NCBI RefSeq assembly: GCF_900090105.1
Contig: NZ_FMDM01000012.1
Coordinates: forward strand, 177,299 to 241,298
Source of the DNA: Micromonospora humi
GTDB taxonomy: Bacteria; Actinomycetota; Actinomycetes; Mycobacteriales; Micromonosporaceae
Length of the DNA: 64,000 nucleotides
Direction of reading: 5' to 3'
The translations under genes were made by a program, and so were the position numbers. This document shows, piece by piece, positions 33,660 through 42,600 of this stretch; positions within the stretch are counted from its first letter, which is position 1; every line of letters begins with the position of its first letter. Under the pieces are notes generated by a model, which saw nothing but the letters and a program-made list of their open reading frames with translations, did not search any database and was not told where the DNA came from.

Positions 33660-33765
33660 CGCGAATAATTAGAACACATCGGCGACGCGGCGCGCCGGTC
33701 GAGGATCGGGCAGACTTGCGCGAACCCCGGCTCGGGTCGGTCCGAGCGTCCCTGGAGGAGGTGCG

Positions 33766-34068
33766 GTGCCCGACGCCGTGAACGTGTTCATCGCCTGGTC
33801 CTGCATCGCCTTCGGCGTCCTGTTGGCGCTGCGGTCGATGCGGCTGCTCCGGGCGGACCGGCGGCGAGGTCGGCGGACGCGCCGCCCGGAGCCGCTCACC
33901 ACGCGCGAGATGCTCTGGGAGGGAGGCGCGTTCGTCCTGATCGGCGCCGGCAACCTGCTCGACGGCCGGTGGACGTTGCTGGTCGTGCCGGCGGTCGTGG
34001 TGATGCTGGTCCTCTGCGTCCGTGTCGCCGCACGCCTGATCAGGCAGCGGTCACGCCGGGCGGAGTGA
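33766..34068 (+). CDS. Small membrane protein, unknown
   Basis: Protein of 100 residues: a membrane helix near the N-terminus (VNVFIAWSCIAFGVLLAL), a basic cytoplasmic stretch LLRADRRRGRRTRR, two more hydrophobic stretches (GGAFVLIGAGNLLDG and LLVVPAVVVMLVLCV) and a basic tail. No family recognised. The GTG start is well supported by GGAGGAGG. Its stop lies six bases before the end of the convergent ArsR gene. Confidence 0.7.
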   Translation: MPDAVNVFIAWSCIAFGVLLALRSMRLLRADRRRGRRTRRPEPLTTREMLWEGGAFVLIGAGNLLDGRWTLLVVPAVVVMLVLCVRVAARLIRQRSRRAE

Positions 34069-34074
34069 GGGCAC

Positions 34075-34416
34075 TCAGCGGGTGCGCTTCGTCGCCCGCT
34101 TGCGGGGCGGGGTCAACAGGTCGGCGATCGCGGCGATCGCGGACGGCACCACCCGGTAGTAGGCCCACACGCCGCGCTTCTCCCGCTCCAACAACCCGGC
34201 CTCGGTGAGGATCCGCAGGTGATGGCTCACCGTCGGCTGGGAGAGCCCGAGCGGCGCGGTCAGGTCGCTCACCGACGCCTCACCCTGCGGCGCGGACTGG
34301 ATCAGGCTGATCAGCCGCAGCCGAGCCGGATCGGCGAACGCCTTCAGGACCCCGGCGAGGCGCTCGGCGTCGGCGCGCTTGATCGGCTCACCGGTCAGCG
34401 GCGAGATGGACGGCAT
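34075..34416 (-). CDS. ArsR-family repressor lacking the metal-site cysteines
   Basis: Winged-helix regulator of 113 residues. It has the ArsR core: LAGVLKAFADPARLRLISLI, then LGLSQPTVSHHLRILTEAGLLEREKRGVWAYYRVV. The helix that in arsenic repressors carries Cys-x-Cys (as in ELCVCDL) here reads EASVSDL, and the protein has no Cys at all. It therefore probably does not sense arsenite by the classical site. It diverges from a HAD phosphatase, its most likely local target. An in-frame ATG at 34449 would add 11 residues. Confidence 0.82.
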   Translation of the reverse strand: MPSISPLTGEPIKRADAERLAGVLKAFADPARLRLISLIQSAPQGEASVSDLTAPLGLSQPTVSHHLRILTEAGLLEREKRGVWAYYRVVPSAIAAIADLLTPPRKRATKRTR

Positions 34417-34525
34417 GGCGGCAGTTTTCGCAGTTCCCACGCTCCCCATAGTGGCACCGACGCCATCGATGGGACGGCAAAACCGCCAACCATCACCGAA
34501 CGTGAATCTCGGTAGGATGCGGCGC

Positions 34526-35197
34526 GTGCCCCGACCGGTGATCCTCGACCTCTTCCACACGCTGCTGCACGGCGCCGACGACGAGCGTGACCGGGTGGTC
34601 GGCGAGATGGCGCTCGTCGTCGGGGTGGACCCGGCCGCGCTGGTCACCGCCTACCACGCCACCTGGCGGGACCGGCTGGTCCGGTGGGACGCCGAGGAGA
34701 CCGTCCGGGTGCTCGCCGGTCGCCTCGGCGGCACGCCGACCGGCGCGCAGGTGGCCCGGGCCGCCGACCACCGACGCGCCCTGGCGCGTCGGGTGCTGGA
34801 GCGGGCCCCGGCCACCACCCTGGACGTCCTCGACGCGCTGCGCGCGGACGGACACCCGCTGGCTCTGATCAGCAACGCCACCTCGGAGACCGCCGAGGCG
34901 TGGCCGGGTGGCCCGCTCGCCCGCCGCTTCGACGTCGCGGTCTTCTCCTGCGAGGCCGGGCTGGCCAAGCCGGACCCGGCGATCTACCGTCTCGCCGCGG
35001 AACGGCTGGGCGTCGCGCCGGGCGACTGCGTCTACGTCGGCGACGGCGCGGACGGCGAACTGGCCGGTGCGGCAGCGGTCGGCATGACCGTGCTGCGGAC
35101 CACCGAGCACAACGACACCGACCCGAGCTGGGGTGGCCCGGCGATCAGCGGCCTCGGTGAGCTGCCCGCCCTGCTCGGCGAGCCGGCCGGGCCGTAG
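34526..35197 (+). CDS. HAD-superfamily hydrolase
   Basis: Phosphatase or dehalogenase-like protein of 223 residues. Motif I VILDLFHTLLH has the nucleophile Asp, motif II LALISNAT, motif III LAKPDPAIY (Lys) and motif IV YVGDGADGEL (acid pair). A four-helix cap follows motif I. Phe at the second motif I position is common in this subclass. TAGGAT lies seven bases before GTG 34526, a leaderless pattern; an overlapping in-frame ATG at 34517 is possible. Substrate unknown. Confidence 0.85.
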   Translation: MPRPVILDLFHTLLHGADDERDRVVGEMALVVGVDPAALVTAYHATWRDRLVRWDAEETVRVLAGRLGGTPTGAQVARAADHRRALARRVLERAPATTLDVLDALRADGHPLALISNATSETAEAWPGGPLARRFDVAVFSCEAGLAKPDPAIYRLAAERLGVAPGDCVYVGDGADGELAGAAAVGMTVLRTTEHNDTDPSWGGPAISGLGELPALLGEPAGP

Positions 35198-35259
35198 CTG
35201 TCACGTTCCTGCTCCGCTCGGTGGCCGCGCTGGCCGTGAACCCGAGCCACCGCGGATGG

Positions 35260-36003
35260 TCAGACTCGGCGCAGCACCAGGGTCGCGAAGCCCAGCAGGT
35301 CGCGGTAGCCGCGGAGCCACCCGTCCCGGTGGTCCCGCGCGACCGCGAGCGCGTCGGCGGCGTCCGGGTGGCCGGGGTTGTCGAGTGCCCACTCGGTGAG
35401 CGAGCCGACCCACGACCACTCGTAGTTGTCCCACTCGGCGGCGTCGCTGACGTGCGCGTAGACCGGGGTCCAGCCGGCCTGTTCGACGACGTCCACCAGG
35501 CCGGCGAGGTCGGTGTGGTCCGTCGGCTCGGCGTCGAGCGCGGTCAGCGCCGCCGGCGTCGGTGGGGCCTGCCAGAAGCCCTCGCCGAGCACGAGGATGC
35601 CGTCCGGGTGCACGTGCCGGCCGGCCGCCCGCAACGTGCCGGTGACACCGCCGAAGATATGGGTCGACCCGACGCAGAGCACCAGGTCGTAGTCGCCGTC
35701 CGGTACGTACCCCCGGGCGTCGCGTTCGTGCAGGGTGAGCCGGTCGGCGAGGCCGCGTGCCTCGGCCGCCGCGGCGGCGTGTTCGAGGGCGTACGCGCTG
35801 GTGTCCACGCCGTCCGCGTGCCCGTCCGGGTAGTGGGCGAGGGCCTGCATCGCCCAGGCCGCCTGCCCGCAGCCCAGGTCGAGGATGCGGGCCGCCGGTC
35901 GACGGTCCGCCCGGCGCAGGAGCCGGTTGACGTTCACGCCGGAGACCGGCGCGGCGATCGGATGGTGCGAGTGCGCGATGCTGCTGAGTCGTTGGCGATC
36001 CAC
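35260..36003 (-). CDS. SAM-dependent class I methyltransferase
   Basis: Methyltransferase of 247 residues. Motif I ILDLGCGQAAWAMQAL binds S-adenosylmethionine, followed by ADGVDTSAYALEHA (acidic end of strand 2), LHERDARGYVPDGDYDLVLCVGSTHIFG (motifs II/III) and ILVLGEGFW. The N-terminal HSHHPIAAPVSG segment is typical of a subgroup acting on small molecules. No neighbour indicates the substrate. It lies downstream of a PAP2 phosphatase gene on the same strand. Confidence 0.85.
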   Translation of the reverse strand: MDRQRLSSIAHSHHPIAAPVSGVNVNRLLRRADRRPAARILDLGCGQAAWAMQALAHYPDGHADGVDTSAYALEHAAAAAEARGLADRLTLHERDARGYVPDGDYDLVLCVGSTHIFGGVTGTLRAAGRHVHPDGILVLGEGFWQAPPTPAALTALDAEPTDHTDLAGLVDVVEQAGWTPVYAHVSDAAEWDNYEWSWVGSLTEWALDNPGHPDAADALAVARDHRDGWLRGYRDLLGFATLVLRRV

Positions 36004-36066
36004 GGGTGCCAGTGAACACCAGCGACACCTGGGCGGCGGTACGCGGCCGCCGGCGAGCGGACCAGA

Positions 36067-36594
36067 TCAGGGCCAGTACGCCGAGCGCGCCCCGCGCAGG
36101 TGGGCGGCGACCGCGACCACGGCGACGGCGACGGCGGCGACGAGCGCGCCGGCCGCGACGTCGCCGGGGTAGTGCACGCCGGTCCAGACCCGGGCGAACC
36201 CGATGATCGCCGCGAGAGCCGTGAGCACCGCCCCCCAGCGTCGGGACAGGAAGGCGCCGACGGCGAGGGCCAGGGCGAACGCCGCGGTGGCATGGTCGCT
36301 GGGCAGCGACGGCCCGGCCGCGTGTGGGATCAACTGGTGCACGTGGTGGGTCTGGAACGGGCGTACCTCCGTGCTGAGCGCGGCGACGGCCCGCCCGAGC
36401 AGGAACGCGATCCCCAGCGACGCGAGTACCCGCAGGGCGGGGGCGGCGGCCGACCGGCCGCGGCGCAGCACCGGCACCACCGCCAGCGCCGCCAGGACGT
36501 AGATCAACCAGATCGCCGCCCACTCGAGGACGTCGTCGACGGCGTCGACCTTCCCCGCGCCGGCATTGATCATCTGGAACAGGTGGTAGTTCAC
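36067..36594 (-). CDS. PAP2-family membrane phosphatase
   Basis: Membrane protein of 175 residues with five or six helices. It carries the phosphatidic-acid-phosphatase motifs: VRPF in motif 1 (the usual preceding Lys is not evident), LPSDHATAAFALAL as motif 2 (His) and FARVWTGVHYPGDV as motif 3 (Arg and His). It likely dephosphorylates a lipid phosphate or undecaprenyl pyrophosphate on the outer membrane face. GTG 36594 has GAGGAGGG seven bases upstream; the longer frame to 36630 is less likely. Confidence 0.83.
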   Translation of the reverse strand: MNYHLFQMINAGAGKVDAVDDVLEWAAIWLIYVLAALAVVPVLRRGRSAAAPALRVLASLGIAFLLGRAVAALSTEVRPFQTHHVHQLIPHAAGPSLPSDHATAAFALALAVGAFLSRRWGAVLTALAAIIGFARVWTGVHYPGDVAAGALVAAVAVAVVAVAAHLRGARSAYWP

Positions 36595-36772
36595 GCGCCC
36601 TCCTCGGTCCCGCGGGTTCCACGCTCGCACGCCGACCCGCCGCGGAGCCGAAGAATCGCGAAGTCGCGACGTCGGCCGACGGGCGGGTCCCCGACGTGGC
36701 CGGTGGCGCTCGGTGGTTGCGCGCTCGGCTTAGCGTGATGGTGGACGGTGCTCCTCGGAAGGGCGGGCAGGC

Positions 36773-37333
36773 ATGCAGGAGACGGTTCTGGGCGTCGCCG
36801 GTCTGGTGCTGGTCGCGGTGTCGTTGTGTTTCTCCGCCGTCCAGACGCGGGAGGTGGCGAGACAGAGCCGGATCAACAACGGCATCGGCTCGGCCGCCGC
36901 GCTGATGGAGGTCAACAACCTGTCCCGCGCCTGGCACGACCGCCTGTTGGAGAATCCGTCGCTGCGGGCGTACTTCTACGACGGCAAGCCCTCCGCCCCG
37001 GACGACACCGACCGGCCCGCCGTGGTGACCCTCGCGGAACTGCTCGCCGACGTCCTGGAGAGCGACCTCCAGGTGGCCGCGCTGCTGCCCGACTTCCGGT
37101 CCGCCCAGTCGTGGTACCAGTGGCCGGCGCACATGCTGGAGCGGAGCCCGGTCCTGGCCGAGGTGGTGGCGGGGCAGCCCGGGTGGTGGCCGGCGCTCCA
37201 CGCGCTCCAGCACTCGATCGGCGAATCCGTCCCGGGGCAGGTGAGCCACCCACTGGTCGGTGCGCCGGCGTCCAAGTTCGCGAGCGCCCGGGTCCGTCTG
37301 CCGCGGGCGCGCGGCCGCACGGTCAGACGGTGA
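36773..37333 (+). CDS. Single-helix membrane-anchored protein, DUF6082-like
   Basis: Protein of 186 residues with an N-terminal membrane helix (VLGVAGLVLVAVSLCFSAVQ), a Gln/Arg-rich stretch EVARQSRINN and a helical cytoplasmic domain with LRAYFYDGK, VVTLAELLADVLES and WYQWPAHMLERSP. The order resembles DUF6082 proteins of actinobacteria; function unknown. ATG follows GAAGGGCGGG. Its last 11 bases overlap the end of the convergent MDR oxidoreductase gene. Confidence 0.65.
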   Translation: MQETVLGVAGLVLVAVSLCFSAVQTREVARQSRINNGIGSAAALMEVNNLSRAWHDRLLENPSLRAYFYDGKPSAPDDTDRPAVVTLAELLADVLESDLQVAALLPDFRSAQSWYQWPAHMLERSPVLAEVVAGQPGWWPALHALQHSIGESVPGQVSHPLVGAPASKFASARVRLPRARGRTVRR

Positions 37334-38306
37334 TGACGACCTTCGCGCGCGCGTGCTCGCCCTCGAGGTAGCGGATCGCCTCGGGCACCTCGCGCAGCGG
37401 ATAGGTGCGGTCGACGACCGGGGTGAGGTGCCCGGCCTCGGCGTGGGCGCGCAGCGCGTCCAGGTGGTGCCGGCCGGGCGCGGTGGTGAGCACCACGACG
37501 CGCTGCCGGACGAGCGGCGCGAGCAGCCGGCCGCGTGCGATCAACCAGACCGGTCCGACGAGGCTGCCGCCGCGGTAGACGCCGCCACCGGAGAGCACCA
37601 GCGTCCCGGTCGGGGTCAGCGCCCGCCGCAGCGCGGTGAGGGAGCGGTTGCCGACCAGGTCGAACACGACGTCGTGGCGGCGCGGGTCGCGGGTGAAGTC
37701 CGCCCGGGTGTAGTCGACGACGTGGTCGGCGCCGAGCGAGCGGACCAGGTCGACGTTGCGCGTGCGGCACACGCCGGTCACGGTGGCGCCGAGCGCCTTG
37801 GCCAGTTGGACGGCCAGGGTGCCGACGCCGCCGGAGGCGCCGTTGACGAGGACGCGGTGGCCGGGCTCGACCCGCCCGGCGTCGCGCAGCCCGACGAGCG
37901 CGGTCGCGCCGGCCAGCGGCAGCGCCGCCGCCTGCTGCGGCGTCAGGTTCGCCGGCCGGGGCGCGACGAGCGCCTCGGGCACGCACACGTACTCGGCGAA
38001 CGCGCCGTTGGCGTCGCCGAGGTCGGCGAAGACGGCGTCTCCGGGGCGTAGCCGTCGGACGTCCGTGCCGACGGCCTCGACCCGGCCGGCGACGTCGCGG
38101 CCGCGGATGCGCGCCCGGGGCCGCCTCGGCCCCAGTGCCAACCGCGCCATCCGCGGATCACCACGCATGGCGTGCCAGTCGTACGCGTTGAGCGCGGCCG
38201 CCTCGACGCGCACGAGCACCTCGTCGGGGCGGGGCACCGGCACGGGGACCTCCGCGAGCGTGAGCGTCTCCGGTGGGCCGTAGCGGTCCTGCACGATCGC
38301 TTTCAT
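37323..38306 (-). CDS. MDR-superfamily quinone-oxidoreductase-like NAD(P)-dependent reductase
   Basis: Cytoplasmic reductase of 327 residues. N-terminal MKAIVQDRYGPPETLTLAEVP, then RARIRGRDVAGRVEAVGTDV, the nucleotide-binding VNGASGGVGTLAVQLAKALGA and LGADHVVDYTR. The catalytic and structural zinc ligands of alcohol dehydrogenases are absent, as in quinone oxidoreductases. ATG 38306 has GGGAGGAAG upstream. It is divergent from a TetR regulator, and two palindromes fill the shared promoter, so it is probably repressed by that TetR and induced by a toxic quinone, enone or drug. Confidence 0.88.
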   Translation of the reverse strand: MKAIVQDRYGPPETLTLAEVPVPVPRPDEVLVRVEAAALNAYDWHAMRGDPRMARLALGPRRPRARIRGRDVAGRVEAVGTDVRRLRPGDAVFADLGDANGAFAEYVCVPEALVAPRPANLTPQQAAALPLAGATALVGLRDAGRVEPGHRVLVNGASGGVGTLAVQLAKALGATVTGVCRTRNVDLVRSLGADHVVDYTRADFTRDPRRHDVVFDLVGNRSLTALRRALTPTGTLVLSGGGVYRGGSLVGPVWLIARGRLLAPLVRQRVVVLTTAPGRHHLDALRAHAEAGHLTPVVDRTYPLREVPEAIRYLEGEHARAKVVITV

Positions 38307-38317
38307 CTCTTCCTCCC

Positions 38318-38360
38318 AGGTGTACGCCGTACACCCATGGTGAGTGTACGGCGTACACCT
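38318..38360. promoter_or_regulatory. Double TetR operator between the MDR and TetR genes
   Basis: Two 15-base palindromes, GTGTACGCCGTACAC (38320-38334) and GTGTACGGCGTACAC (38344-38358), have centres 24 bases apart. They differ only in the central base and form a larger perfect inverted repeat together. A minus-strand TTGACA (38360-38365) abuts them. Confidence 0.8.
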
Positions 38361-38409
38361 GTCAAGGTGGATAGGGTTTCCACCACCGCCGGCGGAAGAC
38401 GAGGACGCG

Positions 38410-39150
38410 ATGGTCGAGCAGGCAGACGTGCTGCGTCGAACGCCCCTGAGCAGGGATCGGATCCTGCGCGCTGCCGTCGCGCTCGCCGACGGGACCGGAA
38501 TCGAATCGCTCAGCATGCGCAACCTCGCCCAGGACCTGGGCGTCGTGCCGATGGCCCTCTACAAGCACGTGGCCAACAAGGACGAACTGCTCGACGGCAT
38601 GATCGACGTGGTGGTCGGCGAGATCGACCCGCCGGTGCCCGACACCGGCTGGAAGCCGACGCTCCGGCTGCGCATCCTCGCCGCGCGGCGGATGCTGGGT
38701 CGCCACCCCTGGGCGGCGCTGGCGATCGAGTCGCGGAACACGGCCACGCCGGGCGTCCTCGCCTACCTCGACTCGATGGTCGGGGTGTTGCGGGCCGGCG
38801 GGTTCTCCACCGACCTGGCACACCACGTCATGCACGCGATGGGCAGTCGAATCCTCGGCTTCAGTCAGGAACTCTTCGACGCGTCCCGGCGCGCGGGCCG
38901 CTCCGGCGCGACCGGGCCCGAGCCGGCGGCGACGTTCCCGCCGGAGGCCGCCGGCCGTTTCCCGCACCTCGCCGAGATCGCCGGGGCGGCGTCCCACGAC
39001 GGCGGCTCGGTGGTGGCGCCGGGCTGCGACGACCAGTTCGAGTTCGAGTTCGCGCTCGACCTGCTGCTGGACGGCATCGAACGGCTGCACCGACAGGGCT
39101 GGACGTCAGCGCGTCACCATCGCCCCGACCATGTCGTAGGCCCTGGCTAG
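38410..39150 (+). CDS. TetR/AcrR-family repressor
   Basis: Regulator of 246 residues. The N-terminal HTH reads SRDRILRAAVALADGTGIESLSMRNLAQDLGVVPMALYKHVANKDELLDGM, and a TetR_C-type ligand domain follows. The helical C-terminal part ends in FEFALDLLLDGIERL. ATG 38410 begins the conserved part; in-frame codons further upstream fall inside the operator. It is divergent from the MDR reductase and flanked by the double palindrome, so it very likely represses both promoters. Confidence 0.88.
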   Translation: MVEQADVLRRTPLSRDRILRAAVALADGTGIESLSMRNLAQDLGVVPMALYKHVANKDELLDGMIDVVVGEIDPPVPDTGWKPTLRLRILAARRMLGRHPWAALAIESRNTATPGVLAYLDSMVGVLRAGGFSTDLAHHVMHAMGSRILGFSQELFDASRRAGRSGATGPEPAATFPPEAAGRFPHLAEIAGAASHDGGSVVAPGCDDQFEFEFALDLLLDGIERLHRQGWTSARHHRPDHVVGPG

Positions 39151-39192
39151 TCTCTCGTCGTTCGGTGAACGGACGGGGAGACGGAGCCGCAG

Positions 39193-39672
39193 ATGACCTA
39201 CCCACCGCCGCGCTACCACGGGTCCACCGGCGAGACCAGCGCCACCTACCGACCGGCCGACGCCGCGCCCGACCTGCGCCACGCCACCGGCGGCGGAGCC
39301 CACTACCTGGCCACCGGCGCCACCACCAACGGCCAGTTCGGGCTCTACCGCTGGGACATGGGGCCGACCCCCAGCGGCCCGGCCCCGCACTTCCACCGCA
39401 GCATCTCCGAGTCGTTCTACGTCCTCAGCGGCACGATCCGCATCTACGACGGGCGGCGCTGGCTCGACACCGGGCCGGGCGACTTCGTGCACGTGCCCGA
39501 GGGCGGCGTCCACGCGTTCCGCAACGAGTCCGGCCGCCCGGCGTCGATGTTGCTGCACTTCGCGCCCGGCGCCCCTCGGGAGCCCTACTTCGAGGGGCTG
39601 CGCGAGTTGGCCGAGCTGAGCGAGGAGGAGCGGACCGACTTCTTCCTCCGGCACGACACCTTCTGGGTGTGA
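39193..39672 (+). CDS. Cupin-domain protein
   Basis: Small beta-barrel protein of 159 residues. Cupin motif 1 is PHFHRSISESFYVLSGTIRIYDG (two His and Glu as metal ligands), and motif 2 is GDFVHVPEGGVHAFRN (His). It probably binds a metal and acts as an enzyme or sensor; substrate unknown. The start follows a GGGGAGACGG ribosome site. It follows the TetR gene and its stop is nine bases from the end of the convergent repeat protein. Confidence 0.83.
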   Translation: MTYPPPRYHGSTGETSATYRPADAAPDLRHATGGGAHYLATGATTNGQFGLYRWDMGPTPSGPAPHFHRSISESFYVLSGTIRIYDGRRWLDTGPGDFVHVPEGGVHAFRNESGRPASMLLHFAPGAPREPYFEGLRELAELSEEERTDFFLRHDTFWV

Positions 39673-39681
39673 CGTCGGCGG

Positions 39682-42600
39682 TCAGCTCATGTCGACCGCA
39701 TAGGCCTCCTCGCGGACGTCGGCGTCGGGGTGCCGACGCAGCCCGGTGAGCAGGTCCCGCCACGGCGCCTTCCACCCGAAGGCCGATCCGTGCCGCGCCA
39801 GCGCCACCGCGAACAGCCCACCGGCCAGGTCGCCGCGCCCGGCCAGCCCGGCCGCCGTGCCGGCGAGCGTCACCGGGTCGGGCCACTCGGGCAGGGCGCG
39901 CAGCCGGTCGCCGACGCGTTCGGCGGTGCGGGTCGCGAGCACCGGCCGGCCGGCGCAGAGCCCGGCGACCTCGTCCAGGTTGTCCAGCCGGCCGAGGTCG
40001 ACCAGGAGCCCGACGGCCGCGCCGGTGAAGCCGGGACGGCCGGCCAGCCACCGCGCCGCGTCGAGCAGCGTGGTCCGGTCGTCGCCGGCCGGGCGCAGGG
40101 TGGACCAGTCGGCCACCTCGCGGGTGAGCAGCTCGACGCGCCGCCGGGCGGGCCGGTCGGCGTCCGGGCCGCCCGGCCGGTCGTCGGCGGCGTCCCGGGC
40201 GACGAGCCGGGTCAGCGTGACGCCGAGCGCCACGTCGCCGCCGGCGCGCAGCAGGTGGGGCACGGCGATGCCGGCCAGCGTCTCGTCGAGGTCGGTGAGC
40301 CGCTCCACGACCAGGTCGGTGACGTCGTCCAACCAGGGCGCCCAGTCCCCGAGCCGGCCGAGCGCGGCTCGCCGGATCTCCGGGTCGGCGACGCGGCAGG
40401 CCCGCACGACGAGCGCGCCGTAGCGGCGTCGGTGCCGCTCGGGGATCAGGTACGGGTGCGCGTCCAGCACCGCCCGCCGCTCCTCCCGGCTGCCGTCGAT
40501 CGCCGTGCCCAGGATCGCCCAGCTCGCCTCCGTCCGTAGTCGCTGCCGGGCGGCCGAGACGATCGCCGCGCGCACGTCGCGGTGCGCGTCCGGATCCGTG
40601 TACGCCTCGTGCAGCGTCTCCATCGCCGACGGCGGCCCGTGGCGGGCCAGCAGCCGGGCGGCCTCCTTACGGCTGGTGATCTTCGCGGTGCCGGTGTGCA
40701 GCACGTCGCCGAGCAGACCGGCCAGCGTGGACGGCGGGACGTAGCGGGCGGCGCGTCCGGCCGCGTACAGCGCGACCCGGGCCCGGTCGCCCTCGGCGTG
40801 GCGCAGCAGCACCGGCAGCGCCTCGTCCGGCCGGTCGGTGTGGACCAGCGCGCCCAGCGCCGCCTCGGCGATCGGCACCTCGGGCGCGTCGAGGTGCCGC
40901 CGCACCAGCTCGCGTCCCGCGCTCCCCAGGCCGGCAACGGTCCGGATCGTCGCCACCCGCTGCCACACGCCGTGACCGGCGTCGGCCACCACCAGTTCCT
41001 GCAACTCGACGAAGCGGGCCTGCTGGCGGGGCAGCCAGTGCGCCGCGCCGGGCGCCCAGGCGGGCACCCACCGCGTCCCGGCCTCGACGAACCGGCCGCG
41101 TGGAGCGCGGTCCATCGCCCGGTCGAGCAGGTCGGTGCGGGAGGTGCCGATGGCGTGCCACACCTGGTGCAGGGCGACCGCGGACGCGTCGACGTCGAGC
41201 ACCTCGGCCACCCGCTCGGCCCGGGTACGCGGGTCGTCGAGCCACCGCGCGATCGCCGTGCGGGCCACCGAGGGCAGGGTGTCCGGGCCGATGGCCCGCC
41301 GCAGCAGCTCCTGGAGCGCGGGCACCCGTCGCGCCCGCCCGCCGAGCGCGACCGTCAACGCGAACAGCGGGCCGTACCGGCCGCGGGCCATGCCGGCCTC
41401 GACCCAGCCCCGCAGCCGGTCGACCACCACGGTCTCCTGCCCACGGCGCAGCACCAGGTCGAAGCGGCGCAGCACCGGCACGTTCGCGCCGGTGCTGACC
41501 AGGTCGATCGTCAGCAGCGCCCACTCCCGCAGCGGCGTCGCGTCGACGTGGTGTGCCAGGACGTCGCCGGCCAGCCGGCTCAGCGCGGTGGTGGTGGCGG
41601 CGGAGGCGTCCCGCGCGTCGACCGCGTCGGTGGTCAGCCGGGTGAGCCCGGCTGCCGTGTCGGCGGTGAGCAGCGGCGCCAGCCGGGCCAGTGCGGTGAG
41701 CGCGGACGCGCGTACCGGGTCCTGCTCGTTGCGCAGCCGGCCGAGCCGCACGACCACGTCGGCCACCACCCGCGGGTCGCGGGAGCGGCGCGCGGCGGCC
41801 ACCAGCAGCGTCCAGGCCTGCGCCCGCTCGTCGGCGTCGCCGGAGCGCAGCGTGGCCGCCAGCGCCGCGGACGCGTCCGGCCAGTCGAGGTAGGCGCTCC
41901 ACGCGCGCACGTCGGCCTCCCGCTCCCGGATCCGCGGCCGGGCCAGCATCCGGGTCGCCTCCCGGATCCGGACCGGCGCCGGCAGCACCGCCATCACCTC
42001 GGCGGCCGGCGTCAGCGCGGTGGTGTCGACCTCGGCCATGGCGAGGTCGTACAGCTCCGCCCGCCGGGCCGGCGGGACGGCGTCGAGCAGCGCCGCCAGG
42101 TGCCGTCCGTGGTCGCGGAACCGGGCGGCGAGCGGCGCCAGCTCGCCGGGGGGCAGCGCCGCGAGGCGGCGCAGCACGGCCGGGGCCAGCCCGGTCCGGA
42201 CCAGCCAGGCCGCCCGCCCCGGCGTGGTGAGCAGGCGTACGACGCGGTGCGCGTCGTGTGCCGCGAGTCGTCCGTACGCGACCGGCGGGCCGGGGAGCCT
42301 CTCCTCGGGCGCGTACCGTTCGAGCAGGTCGAGCGCCTCCGCCGGGTCGCAGCGCAGCACCGCGTCGGCGGCGTCGGCCCAGATCCGGGCGCGCGGCTCG
42401 GGCGGGGCCGCGGCCAGCCGCTCACGGGTCCGGGCCAGCAGCGCGTCCGGGTGCCGCCGGACCAGCCGTGCCGGGTTGAGCGCGTGCTCCAGGTCGGGCA
42501 GCGACGCGCGTACCGTGTCGGCGCCGCAGGCGGGCAGCAGCGCGGCGGCCTCCTCGTCGCCGAAGAGTTCGCGTACCTCGGTGATCAGCGGGTCGGCGAC

